Source of the DNA: Rhizobium lusitanum
Lineage (GTDB): Bacteria; Pseudomonadota; Alphaproteobacteria; Rhizobiales; Rhizobiaceae
Length of the DNA stretch: 64,000 nt
Direction of reading: 5' to 3'
Assembly (NCBI RefSeq): GCF_014189535.1
Contig: NZ_CP050307.1
Span: 1,612,001-1,676,000, forward strand
This document shows, in pieces, positions 16,735 through 25,371 of the stretch. The translations under genes were made by a program, and so were the position numbers. How positions within the stretch are numbered: position 1 is the first letter of the stretch; the number at the start of each line of letters is the position of its first letter. The notes below the pieces were generated by a model. That model saw only the letters and a list, made by a program, of their open reading frames with translations. It was not told where the DNA came from and did not search any database.

Positions 16735-17508
16735 ATGGCAACGATTGATTTGAACTGTGACATGGGAGAAGGCTTCGGCGCCTATACGATCGGCGACGAC
16801 AAGGCCATGCTCGGACTGATCACGACAGCCAGTATTGCCTGCGGCTTCCACGCCGGCGATCCGGTGGTCATGCGCGACACGATCCTCGCCGCCAAGGCTT
16901 CGGGCGTAGCAATCGGCGCGCATCCCTCCTTCATGGATCTCTACGGCTTCGGCCGACGCCGCATCTCCGGCGAACATCCGGAGGATATCGAGGCGCAGCT
17001 GATCTACCAGATCGCGGCGATCCAGGGCATGGCAAACGCACTCGGCTGGCCGATCAGCCACATGAAGACCCACGGCTCGCTCGGCAACATGGCGGCCGAG
17101 GATCCCGTCCTCGCGGATGTCTGCGTCCGTGCGATCAAGGCTGTCGATCCCTCTCTCGTCTTTCTCACTCTTCCCTATTCGGAGACCATGAAGGCTGCCG
17201 AAAGGGCCGGCCTGGAGGTCGCGTGCGAAGTCTATGCCGATCGGACCTATGACGACAACGGCATGCTGACATCCCGGCAGCGAGAAGGCTCGGTCATTCA
17301 TGATCTGCAACAGAGCGTGGACCAGGTTTTGTCCATGGTTCGTGATGGAGAAATCCCAACCATCGGTGGCCGCACGCTGCCGGTCCAGGCGGCAAGCATC
17401 TGCGTCCACGGCGATACTCCTGGCGCTGTGGCAATGGCACGGTCATTGCGCAACGCGCTCGCCGCAGAAGGGATAGAGTTTGCTCCCTTTGCCTGCCCGC
17501 TTCAATAG
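16735..17508 (+). CDS. pxpA: 5-oxoprolinase subunit A (LamB/YcsF family)
   Basis: 257 residues from ATG 16735, after GGGAG. The family signature is nearly textbook: IDLNCDMGEGFGAYTIGDD at 4-22, then IACGFHAGDP and GAHPSFMDLYGFGRR, and late ASICVHGDTPGAV. PxpA works with PxpB and PxpC to cleave 5-oxoproline using ATP. It is divergent from pxpBC. Downstream lies only a relic of a peptide permease, suggesting that an adjoining transporter was lost. Confidence 0.92.
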   Translation: MATIDLNCDMGEGFGAYTIGDDKAMLGLITTASIACGFHAGDPVVMRDTILAAKASGVAIGAHPSFMDLYGFGRRRISGEHPEDIEAQLIYQIAAIQGMANALGWPISHMKTHGSLGNMAAEDPVLADVCVRAIKAVDPSLVFLTLPYSETMKAAERAGLEVACEVYADRTYDDNGMLTSRQREGSVIHDLQQSVDQVLSMVRDGEIPTIGGRTLPVQAASICVHGDTPGAVAMARSLRNALAAEGIEFAPFACPLQ

Positions 17509-17549
17509 ATCATCGGCGGTACATCCATCCAGGCCGGGCTTGGACGTGC

Positions 17550-17660
17550 AACCCAGCGCATAGATCAGCAGCCGGCCAAGACCTGACCAGGCGAAGATCT
17601 CCTCGACCACGACGATGCCGCCAAGCAAGTAGCCAATGTCGAGTAAAATGACGGGGAACA
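17550..17660 (-). pseudogene. Fragment of a DppB/GsiC-type peptide ABC permease
   Basis: On the minus strand about 35 codons read ILLDIGYLLGGIVVVEEIFA followed by WSGLGRLLIYAL. This is the conserved segment near the end of oligopeptide permease DppB proteins (typically G-hydrophobic-GG-VVVE-x-F-PGLGRLL-x-A). The rest of the gene is absent on both sides, so this is a deletion relic. Dpp-type importers often accompany pxp genes. Confidence 0.6.
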
Positions 17661-17834
17661 AGACATGGAAATTAACATCTACACCATCAGAACCTTCACG
17701 GCCTTCACTCAGATCATAATGTTCCGCTACCTAACGGAATATGAGTACGGTGATCCCGGCCCAAAAGAGCTCGATCGAACAGCTGTTGTGACGCTGCCAT
17801 AGCCTCATCCGGCGGGAGCGGCTATGAGTTGGTG
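17661..17834. other. Intergenic stretch before lacI-type gene
   Basis: Apart from the permease relic, the region between pxpA and the regulator holds a 46-codon open frame (ATG 17666, stop 17804-17806) with no recognised similarity. I see no clear operator or promoter. It is the left boundary of a segment whose base usage looks unlike the pxp genes. Confidence 0.3.
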
Positions 17835-18848
17835 ATGACACGAAAAACTAACTCCGTACCCGGCATACGAGACGTCGCCAAAATGGCGGGCGTCTCGGTG
17901 GCCACGGCCTCCCGGGTCATCGCCAAGGCTGACTACCCGGTCGCCGCGGCGACCCGGGTGAGGGTGATCGAGGCCGCGGGCGCCCTCGGCTTCGTGCGCA
18001 ACGCCATGGCGCGCGGCTTGTCGCGCTCGAGGTCCGACAGCGTCGGCGTGATCGTTCCGGCGCTCCACGCCTATTACGCAGCCATGATCGAAGGGATAGA
18101 CGAGGCGGCGACCCGCCAGGGTCTCACCATCCTGCTGGGCCTCAGCCGAGGCGACGAGGCAAAGCGCGAGCAACTGGTCACTGAGTTCCTTGAGCGCAGG
18201 GTCGACGGACTGCTGATCTGTGCCGGTGCCGACGACCACCTGCCGGGACGAACTCCGACTGAGATGCCGATCCCGACCGTCCTGATCGGACAGCAGGCGA
18301 ACCCGGGCTTCCCGATCGTTGTGACGGACAATGTGGCTGCTGGCTACGAAGTGGCCGAACACCTTTGGAGCCTCGGCCACCGTGCCTTCGCGTACTTGGC
18401 ACCGGACAAGGGGTGGCACGACTTTCGGGATCGCCAGGCCGGCGTTAGCGTGTTCCTCAAGCAAGCCGATGAAGCCTACAAGCTGGACGTGCTCGACGGC
18501 ATCTACAGCGAGGCCGACGCGTTCTCGCGCATGGGCGAGGCACTCAAGGGCGGCTTGGCAGCGACGGCTGTCATCGCGTCGACCGACCGCCACGCGCTGG
18601 GTGCGATGGCTGCGCTGACAGACGCGGGAAGATGGGTTCCGGACGCGGTGGCCGTGGTGGGGTTCGACAACTACCTGAGCAGCCAGTACCTGCGCCCGGC
18701 CCTCACTTCGATGCACATGCCGGCCGGTGAGATGGGCCGGCTTGGACTTGAGACGCTCGTCGCGGCGATTGGTGGCCATCAGGTTCCGATGCGTTCGGAG
18801 CTGCGCGCGACACTGGTCGCGCGGGGCTCGTCGGTGCCTAGTCCCTGA
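17835..18848 (+). CDS. LacI-family transcriptional regulator
   Basis: 337 residues from ATG 17835 (in-frame TTG at 17829). The HTH covers about 10-33 (IRDVAKMAGVSVATASRVIA) and the hinge about 45-65. A periplasmic-binding-protein-like effector domain follows (DSVGVIVPALHAYYAAMIEG, later VAVVGFDNYLSSQYLRPALT). The ribosome binding site is weak. It converges on the MFS gene and overlaps its end by 11 bases. The palindrome at 20121, upstream of the MFS gene, has LacI-type symmetry, so this protein probably represses that transporter. The ligand is probably a sugar or nucleoside; not determinable here. Confidence 0.88.
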   Translation: MTRKTNSVPGIRDVAKMAGVSVATASRVIAKADYPVAAATRVRVIEAAGALGFVRNAMARGLSRSRSDSVGVIVPALHAYYAAMIEGIDEAATRQGLTILLGLSRGDEAKREQLVTEFLERRVDGLLICAGADDHLPGRTPTEMPIPTVLIGQQANPGFPIVVTDNVAAGYEVAEHLWSLGHRAFAYLAPDKGWHDFRDRQAGVSVFLKQADEAYKLDVLDGIYSEADAFSRMGEALKGGLAATAVIASTDRHALGAMAALTDAGRWVPDAVAVVGFDNYLSSQYLRPALTSMHMPAGEMGRLGLETLVAAIGGHQVPMRSELRATLVARGSSVPSP

Positions 18849-20052
18849 TCATCCCCGCCTTGGCCATAGCCACAAGCCCGATGGCAGCGACCCCTGCGAA
18901 GACTGCGGGGAGGACGAAGACGTGCGGCAGGCCGACGGCAGCGACACCGAGGCCGCCGGCGGCACCGCCGAGCGCGGAGCTCAGCGCCGTGGAGCTCATG
19001 AAGATTGCCGACGCGGTCGCCACGGCCCCCGGCAGCAGGCGCTGGGCGACGATGATGCCGAGAACCATGAACACGCCCCAGACCCCGCCCATCAGGATCT
19101 GGCCCGCGAACATGCCCGCGGCGGAAGCCCAGAAGGCGAAGCACAGGTTGGCGCAGACGCCGAGCCCCGCGGCGAGCCACATCAGCCGGAGAGTGCCCAC
19201 CTTGCGCGCGAGGACCACGCTGAACGGCATGATCATCAGCTCGATGAAGGGCTGAATGCCGATGACGGCCCCGCGCACAGCCGGGTCGAGTTTGAGGGTC
19301 TCCTCCATGTAAAGGAGGAGGAAGCCGTATTTGATCGGCTCCCCGGCGTAGACCAGGACGAACAGTCCGGTGAACGCGAGCAGGGGCACCATCTCCCGGC
19401 CGGGCGATCGCTGTCCCGGCGTGTCCTGGGTCGCCGGCTTGGAGGCAGGCGGGACGCTTAACGTGCCGAGAGGGATGATCTGTAGTAGCCAGCAGGCCGC
19501 TGTCACCCAGATCATGGCACGCAGCCCGTACTGGGCGGCCAGCCAAGCTCCGAGGACCGGGCCGACGATCCAGCCAGCGGTCAGGGCCATTCGGATTATG
19601 CCGACGACGCTCTCGTTGGCTTTCCCGTTATGACGGCTCAGCTCGTCGTGGACGGCAGTGAAGATCTGCGACGTCGCCGCGCCGGCCAAAGAGAGGATTA
19701 CGGCGCTGATCACGAACGGCATCCACAGCACGTTCGAAAGCGCGATGGCGGCCCAGCCGAGAAAGCCGAGCAGTGCGCAGGCCCTGAACAGGCCGAGCCG
19801 GATGCCGGTGCGGTCGGAGTACCTGCCCACCATGTAACCCGCGATGGGGGCTGCGATGCTGGTAAGGTAGTAGAGGCTCGCAACGGGGAGCGGAGTGCCC
19901 AGCTCCCTAACAAGGAAAAGCACGATCTGCGGCGCTGCCGCCGAAGTTCCCAGGCCCGACAGGAACATCGCCATGGTAGCGCCTCGGAAGAGCGGCGACG
20001 CCACAACGTCGCTCATGGCGGAGGATGGCCGGGCCTGAATTGAAGAATCCAC
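18838..20052 (-). CDS. MFS transporter, sugar-efflux (SetA/SetB)-like
   Basis: 404 residues with about twelve hydrophobic segments. A cytoplasmic loop carries GRYSDRTGIRLGLFR, the usual MFS loop motif between helices 2 and 3. The N-terminal half (FLSGLGTSAAAPQIVLFLV) resembles sugar efflux transporters. GTG 20052 follows GAGGGG at seven bases; an ATG twelve codons later (20016) is an alternative. The substrate is unknown. It probably forms a two-gene module with the LacI regulator. Base usage appears more GC-extreme than in the pxp block, consistent with separate acquisition. Confidence 0.8.
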   Translation of the reverse strand: MDSSIQARPSSAMSDVVASPLFRGATMAMFLSGLGTSAAAPQIVLFLVRELGTPLPVASLYYLTSIAAPIAGYMVGRYSDRTGIRLGLFRACALLGFLGWAAIALSNVLWMPFVISAVILSLAGAATSQIFTAVHDELSRHNGKANESVVGIIRMALTAGWIVGPVLGAWLAAQYGLRAMIWVTAACWLLQIIPLGTLSVPPASKPATQDTPGQRSPGREMVPLLAFTGLFVLVYAGEPIKYGFLLLYMEETLKLDPAVRGAVIGIQPFIELMIMPFSVVLARKVGTLRLMWLAAGLGVCANLCFAFWASAAGMFAGQILMGGVWGVFMVLGIIVAQRLLPGAVATASAIFMSSTALSSALGGAAGGLGVAAVGLPHVFVLPAVFAGVAAIGLVAMAKAGMIRD

Positions 20053-20120
20053 GTTATGTCCCCTCGTGCACAGGGCGAACCCATCTCGACCCTCCTACAC
20101 TCTTAGAACAGAGCGGTGAA

Positions 20121-20138
20121 ACAGTAAACGGTTACTGT
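20121..20138. promoter_or_regulatory. LacI-type operator upstream of the MFS gene
   Basis: ACAGTAA and TTACTGT form perfect 7-base arms around ACGG. A central CG flanked by A/T-rich half sites is typical of LacI-family operators. It lies 69 bases upstream of the MFS start, and the adjacent lacI-type gene is the obvious candidate to bind it. Confidence 0.65.
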
Positions 20139-20486
20139 CCGTAATTTGATGGATGTTTTGGTCGATCGTGGTCGACTCGACACGGGATAGCAAGGGCGGA
20201 CCGAGGATGATAACGGCTCCCTCAATACCGTTGATCAGGCGTTAAGCCAGCCATCCGCGAGTGCGTGACTGGCCAAACATCCGCTTGATGATTCTAATGC
20301 CACCAGCGGACTAGCCGCTTCCCACCCCTTCATCAGCATTATGAGGGCGGAAACTGAACCGATGCTTTCAGGTAAGTGTTAACGCGGTCCCAACGACCGA
20401 AATGAGGGCGCTTATCAGACTTCACGTTCTTCGGCGCCGACAGAGCCTGGGCCGAGACTGGGCAATACCGGGCCATTAGGCCTGCC
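20139..20486. other. Non-coding stretch left of IS6 element
   Basis: About 350 bases with no supportable gene, hairpin or repeat. It ends at the IS6 inverted repeat. It does not resemble the IS5 sequence on the other side of the insertion, so material has been lost or rearranged at this junction. Confidence 0.4.
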
Positions 20487-21304
20487 GGTGGCGTCGCCTT
20501 AACTGGCTGGTTGGAGCTGACTTGATATTAGGGGTTTCATGACCGAAGCCCCGCATACCCACTTCAGACGTCACCGGTTTCCTGCTGAGATCATTGCCCA
20601 TGCGGTATGGCTCTATTATCGGTTCCCGCTGAGCCTTCGCGACGTCGAAGATCTGTTGGCTGAGCGCGGCATCTCCGTCACGTTTCAGACCGTCGCGGAA
20701 TGGGCGGCGAAATTCGGCTTGAAGTTCGCTCATCAGCTCCGGCGCCGCGCACGAGGCCACTTTGCCGACAAGTGGCAACTCGATGAGATGGTGGTGACGA
20801 TCAAGGGAAAGAGGTACTGGCTGTGGCGCGCCGTCGATGCAAACGGTTACGTCCTCGATGCCCTGCTTCAAAGCCGAAGGAACAAGGCAGCAGCGCTGCG
20901 TCTGATGCGCAAGCTGCTCAAGGGCCAAGGTACCACCCGCGGGTGCTGGTGACTGACAAGCTGCGTTCGTATTCGGCGGCAAAGGCCGAGTTGATGCCGG
21001 GCGTAGAGCATCGCTCGCACAAGGGATTGAACAACCGTGCCGAAAATTCTCATTTGCCGCTACGGCGCCGAGAGCGGCGAATGATGCGCTTTAAGTCAGC
21101 GCGGCAATGTCAACGTTTCGTCTCGGTCCATGGCCACGTCGCCAACCTCTTTCAGCTTCATCGGAAACATCTCTCTGCCGCAGACCACCGCCAGCTCCGC
21201 GCCACCGCCATCACCACTTGGCGTGAAATCGCATTGTCGACTGTCCTATGAAATGCGCCTGACAAGCACTCAAGACGTCGGCGATCGGTTAAGGCGACGC
21301 CACC
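20487..21304 (+). mobile_element. IS6-family insertion sequence (818 bp), transposase frameshifted
   Basis: Both ends carry the perfect 17-base inverted repeat GGTGGCGTCGCCTTAAC (20487-20503 and, reversed, 21288-21304). The length and single transposase gene fit the IS6 family. The flanking 8-mers (20479-20486 and 21305-21312) do not match, so there is no target duplication. The right end lies within a truncated IS5-type transposase gene. Fragments of the same element occur at 31921-32011 and possibly 33197-33214. Confidence 0.88.
20539..21251 (+). pseudogene. IS6-family transposase, single-base frameshift
   Basis: The frame from ATG 20539 carries the N-terminal part and the first Asp of the DDE triad (WQLDEMVVTI). 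It breaks near 20935-20942. The next frame continues as PRVLVTDKLRSYSAAKAELM (second Asp) and LNNRAENSHLPLRRRER (Glu region) to stop 21251. One missing C in ACCACCCGCGG explains the break. Repaired, it would be an intact DDE transposase of normal IS6 length. Confidence 0.85.
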
Positions 21305-21802
21305 CTGCCATCGTGTGGGTGATGACTTCGCTACTATCGGAATCACAGCCAGATGAAGCTTGCGCCAACCGCGACGAGACCTGGCGCCATGCTTCTCCTG
21401 CAGCCATTGGCCCGCGCCATAGACTTTGAGGCCGGTGCTGTCGACCAAGACATGGACTGGTCCGTCTGATGGAATCGGAAGATCGGGTCGCCTATGAGTT
21501 GATTTCCAGGTCCGCGCTCGACGGCTCAATGTCGTGCGATCGGGGACGGCCAGATCCAGACCCATCAATTGCAACACCGATCCAAGCAAGCCCTCCGTCT
21601 GACGCAGGCGCAAGCCGAACACCAGGCTCAGCGTCAAGGCAGTTTCGATCGCCAGATCGGAATAGCGAGGCTGGCCACCACGCATCGTTCGCCGTGGTGC
21701 AATCCACATGGCGATCGCCTCCGAAGTCAGCCACATGGTCAAGCTGCCGCGTCGCCGAAGTCCTGCCTGATACTCCTGCCAGTTTGTCACCTTGAATTTC
21801 AT
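21305..21802 (-). pseudogene. IS5-family transposase, N-terminal part, truncated by IS6
   Basis: Reading left from 21802, about 150 residues match IS5-type transposases: NWQEYQAGLRRRGSLTMWL, then GGQPRYSDLAIETALTLSLV, LRQTEGLLGSVLQLMGLDLA and VPDRTTLSRRAR, and the first catalytic Asp in HVLVDSTGLKVYG. Near 21345 the frame shifts: the neighbouring frame gives AVDSDSSEVITHTMAG, the expected continuation, so one G is missing. The gene is then cut by the IS6 right end at 21304. No C-terminal half is visible beyond the IS6 copy. Confidence 0.8.
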
Positions 21803-21991
21803 CTTGCCGATGTGATGACGGCAGGTGGCGTTGTGCTTGAAGGCATGGTGACGACTCGGTTATTGGGGTCGCGGCTCGCCTACGCCAGTTCGATTAATGA
21901 TCCACGCACCAATGCCACAAAACTGTCATCATCAACCAGCTCGAAACCGCGACCGAATATTTCGGATTGACGTTCCATTTTCAGCCTGTAC

Positions 21992-22007
21992 AGTTGACTG
22001 GACAACT
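21992..22007. promoter_or_regulatory. Possible autoregulatory operator before the HutC-type gene
   Basis: AGTTG and CAACT arms surround ACTGGA just before ATG 22013; CTGTACAG directly upstream is also self-complementary. The location fits autoregulation by the GntR/HutC protein. The arms are short, so this is tentative. Confidence 0.35.
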
Positions 22008-22012
22008 TTGGA

Positions 22013-22777
22013 ATGGCAATGGCACGACTTCTCGAAACCGGTGAACCCTACTACCTGCAAATAGCAGGTAAACTTCGCGGCATGGTCGGCAGCCTGCCGC
22101 CCGGCGAACGCCTGCCGAGTGAGCCTCAGCTAGCCAAAAATTTCAAAGTCAGCCGCTTTACGGTTGCAAAAGCCGTGGAAGAGTTGGCCAAAGACGGGTT
22201 AGTTGTGCGCAAGCAGGGCAGCGGAACGTTCGTTGCCGAAGCACCCTTACGGCGCCAGCCGGGCTACCTTCTCTCATTTACTGAAGCGGTCGCGGCTGCC
22301 GGACATACGGCGACCCACAGGGTCCTCGCCTTCCGAGCGGTAGATTGGTCGCCCGGCCTCCCTTACTCACCCGAGACGCCGCTGATCCTTTTCGACCGCT
22401 TGCGCTACGTCGACGATGTGCCGGTGGCGCGGCATCGCTCGATATTGTCGGCAGGACTAGTAGACCGGATCGGGCTGACCGAAGAAGTTGCTGCGACATC
22501 GGATTTTTCGCTCTATCGGCAATTCGAGGATCATGGCCTGACGGTTGCGACCGCGAACGAAAAGCTCATCGCCCGGCTCGCCAGTCACGAGGAACGCAAG
22601 CTGCTGGATCTCGCAGATGACACAGTGGTCTTCTCGGTCAGCCGCGACACTTATTCATATGACGGGATGCCGCTGGATTCGGTCGAGGCCACTTACGACG
22701 CGCGTCACTATTCGTATGAAGCCAGGCTCACAAGACAGCCTGATACGGGGAACCCCAAAAAAATCAGGAGAACAACG
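22013..22777 (+). CDS. GntR-family (HutC/UTRA) regulator, no stop codon before the next gene
   Basis: 255 codons. The winged HTH is about residues 12-77 (YYLQIAGKLRGMVGSLPPGE, then AKNFKVSRFTVAKAVEELAKDG and GSGTFVAE). A UTRA ligand-binding domain spans about 90-240 (LRYVDDVPVARHRSIL; DDTVVFSVSRDTY; GMPLDSVEATYDARHY). The frame then runs without a stop into the binding protein. In the seven-A run at 22757-22763, losing one A would create TGA overlapping the next ATG, the arrangement used throughout this operon. I therefore treat it as a separate regulator with a probable base error. It likely represses the operon in response to its nucleoside-type substrate. Confidence 0.82.
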
Positions 22778-23812
22778 ATGAATTCCGGAAGGCTGATACT
22801 GATGGCCACAACGGTCCTCGCCTCGGTCCTTGGGACACTGACGGCGAACGCAGCTGATAAGCCTGCGGCCCTGATCATTGCGCAGGGCGGACTTGGCGAC
22901 CAGTCGTACAACGATCTGGCCTATGCCGGCTTTCAGCAGGCGCTGAAGGACGCCGGCCTCGAAGGCAAGGCGGTCGAGTCCAAGGAGGTTGTCGCCCAGG
23001 CTGCAGACATCTTGCGCCGCGCTTCTGACGCCGATTTCGGCTTGATCGTCGATCTCGAATACTCCCATGGCGAACCGATGCAGGAAGTTGCCAAGGACTA
23101 TCCCAACACTACCTTTGCCATCCTCAATCAGGTCCAGAAAGGCGACAACATCGTCTCGGTCCTTTTTCAGGAACAGGAAGGCTCCTACCTCGCCGGTGTG
23201 CTGGCAGCCCAGGTGACGACCGATACATCGATCAAGGGCATCAATCCGGAGCCGATCATCGGCGTCATCGGCGGGACCAAGTCGGTTGGCATAGACAAAT
23301 TCATTGCCGGCTATATCGAGGGCGCGAAATCGGTCAACCCGAAGATAGAGGTCAAAGTCGCCTATTCCAACAACTTCGGCGATCCAGCGCTCGGCCAGCA
23401 GATGGCCAAGGCCATGTATGAGGAAGGCGCCGATATCATCTACCAAGTGGCCGGCGGCACAGGTGCCGGCGTCATCCAGGCGGCCAAAGATAGCGGCCAC
23501 TTCGCCATCGGCGTCGATGGCGACCAGGACAGCGTTGCCCCGGGCTATGTGCTGACTTCGATGATGAAGAAGACCAATGTCGCCGTCGAAGGGGTCGTCA
23601 AGGACTATGCCAAGGGCGTGAAGCTCGGCGGTACGACGGTGTCCTACGGTCTCAAGGAGGGGGGCGTTGGCCTGTCCGAGATGAAATATACCAAAGACAT
23701 CATCCCAACTGCCTATCTCGAAAAGGTTGAGGCGGCCAAGGCCGACATCATCTCGGGCAAGATCAAGGTCTGGAATGTAGTCGAACAGGGATATCCGGAT
23801 TACCTGAAGTAA
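22778..23812 (+). CDS. BMP-family ABC transporter substrate-binding protein
   Basis: 344 residues from ATG 22778, preceded by CAGGAG. A signal peptide (LILMATTVLASVLGTLTANA, then ADKPAA) is followed by the BMP/PnrA fold: IIAQGGLGDQSYNDLAYAGF, EGSYLAGVLAAQVT, IGVIGGTKSVGIDKF, YQVAGGTGAGVIQAAKD and GVDGDQDSVAPGYVLTSMMK. Characterised BMP-type proteins with this transporter architecture bind nucleosides. The frame is continuous with the upstream regulator gene (see there); the internal ribosome binding site and intact signal peptide argue that it is translated separately. Confidence 0.9.
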   Translation: MNSGRLILMATTVLASVLGTLTANAADKPAALIIAQGGLGDQSYNDLAYAGFQQALKDAGLEGKAVESKEVVAQAADILRRASDADFGLIVDLEYSHGEPMQEVAKDYPNTTFAILNQVQKGDNIVSVLFQEQEGSYLAGVLAAQVTTDTSIKGINPEPIIGVIGGTKSVGIDKFIAGYIEGAKSVNPKIEVKVAYSNNFGDPALGQQMAKAMYEEGADIIYQVAGGTGAGVIQAAKDSGHFAIGVDGDQDSVAPGYVLTSMMKKTNVAVEGVVKDYAKGVKLGGTTVSYGLKEGGVGLSEMKYTKDIIPTAYLEKVEAAKADIISGKIKVWNVVEQGYPDYLK

Positions 23813-23829
23813 ACCGAACGGCAACAACT

Positions 23830-25371
23830 ATGAACCCGATGACCACCCCACAAGCGGTGACCCGCGGCGTACGCCTCGGTGCGCGCGGTATAACGCGGCG
23901 ATTTGGACCGCTTTTCGCCAATAGTAGCGTGGATTTCTCGGCCACCGTCGGGACTATCCATGCAATTGTCGGCGGCAACGGCGCCGGCAAATCGACGCTG
24001 ATGCGTATCCTCCAAGGCATGGACAAGCCCGACGAGGGCAGCGTCGTCATCAATGACGTGGCCACCAGTCTATCAGGCCCGGCCGATGCCTTTCGGCTCG
24101 GCATTGGCATGGTGCATCAAGAGTTCATGCTGGTCCCAGGGCTGACTTTGCTCGAAAACCTGGTTCTGGCACGCGAGCCCGTAAAAGGGCTTGGCGTCAT
24201 CGATCGCGCCAGGGCGCTGGAAGCGGCACGTGGGCTGGAGCGGCAGGCGGGCGTAACGCTCGACTGGGACCTGCAGGTCGATGAAGCGCCGGTGCATGTG
24301 CGCCAGATCGTAGAAATCCTGCGTCTGCTCTATCGCGGCGTCGACGTGTTGATCCTCGATGAGCCAACGGCCGTGTTGGCGCCATCGCAGACCCGCGAAC
24401 TGATGGTACTGCTGCGCCGACTGCGTGACGATGGCCGCACCATTCTCTTCATCAGCCACAAGCTCGACGAAGTGATGACCATCAGCGACGACATCACCAT
24501 CATGCGCACTGGCAAGGTGATCCGCAGCATGAAGGCATCGGAAACGTCCAAGGCCCAACTGGCGGAACTGATGATCGGCGAGATCCTTCATGAGACGAAG
24601 GCGCGGGCGAGTCAGCCGGGGAGCGTGGTGCTGGCGCTCGACAATGTCTCAGTCGGCGATGGCCGTGGCGTCGATCGGTTGAAGCAGACGAGTCTGAATG
24701 TCCGAAAAGGCGAGATCGTCGCCATCGCCGGTGTCGCTGGCAATGGCCAGGATGAACTCGTCGCCGCGGTGACCGGGCTGATGCGCGCCAGCGGCGGCAG
24801 GGCTATGCTGGGTGGCAAGGATATTTCCAGCCTGCCGCTTCCGGCCCGACGCGCGCTGGGCCTTTCCTATCTCAGCCCTGATCGAGCCGCAGAGGGGCTC
24901 TGCCTCGACGCCTCGATCGCGGAAAATGTCGTGGCGGGCCATCATCGCCGGCAGGGGTTTGTCAAATCGGGTGTTCTGAAGCTCGGCGCTATTGCCGAAC
25001 ATGCCGAACGATTGCTCGATCGCTATTCGGTCAAGCGTGCCTCGCCGACACTGGCGATTTCCAGTCTCTCCGGTGGCAACCAACAGCGCGTGGCCATCGC
25101 CCGCGAACTGGATGGCGATCCCGATCTTCTCGTTGCCTGCCAGCCGACGCGCGGTGTCGACATCAAGGGCATTGCCTTCATTCACCGATGCCTGCTTGAT
25201 TATCGCGATCGCGGTGGCGCGGTATTGCTGGTCTCAGAGGAGCTCGACGAGATCCTGGCACTCGCCGACCGCATCGTCGTGCTCTTCAACGGCGAGATAC
25301 GTGGCGAGCTCTCTCGTGGCCATGCCGATGTGGAAGCCATCGGCCGCATCATGCTCGGGGAGGTCGCGTGA
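23830..25371 (+). CDS. BMP-type ABC importer, double ATP-binding protein
   Basis: 513 residues with two fused ATPase domains. Domain one (about 15-250) has Walker A GGNGAGKST (48-56) and Walker B VLILDEPTAVL, but lacks a canonical LSxGQ signature (VHVRQIVEIL at that place). Domain two (about 265-510) has a degenerate Walker A (AGNGQDEL) and a good signature, SSLSGGNQQRVAIAREL, followed by PTRGVDIKG. This split of functions is normal for sugar/nucleoside ATPases of the RbsA/NupO type. It couples ATP hydrolysis to uptake through the two permeases that follow. Confidence 0.9.
   Translation: MNPMTTPQAVTRGVRLGARGITRRFGPLFANSSVDFSATVGTIHAIVGGNGAGKSTLMRILQGMDKPDEGSVVINDVATSLSGPADAFRLGIGMVHQEFMLVPGLTLLENLVLAREPVKGLGVIDRARALEAARGLERQAGVTLDWDLQVDEAPVHVRQIVEILRLLYRGVDVLILDEPTAVLAPSQTRELMVLLRRLRDDGRTILFISHKLDEVMTISDDITIMRTGKVIRSMKASETSKAQLAELMIGEILHETKARASQPGSVVLALDNVSVGDGRGVDRLKQTSLNVRKGEIVAIAGVAGNGQDELVAAVTGLMRASGGRAMLGGKDISSLPLPARRALGLSYLSPDRAAEGLCLDASIAENVVAGHHRRQGFVKSGVLKLGAIAEHAERLLDRYSVKRASPTLAISSLSGGNQQRVAIARELDGDPDLLVACQPTRGVDIKGIAFIHRCLLDYRDRGGAVLLVSEELDEILALADRIVVLFNGEIRGELSRGHADVEAIGRIMLGEVA

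Noticed and set aside
17666..17806. 46-codon open frame upstream of the lacI-type gene
   Set aside because: No similarity recognised, and such a short frame is expected by chance in this sequence.
21880..21979. Short minus-strand frame (32 codons) between IS5 remnant and HutC-type gene
   Set aside because: No start context or family match; probably remnant or chance.
22013..23812. A genuine 599-residue regulator-binding-protein fusion
   Set aside because: A cytoplasmic repressor joined to an exported protein through an internal signal peptide is implausible. The internal ribosome binding site and the A7 run give a simpler explanation. Kept only as a finding to check.
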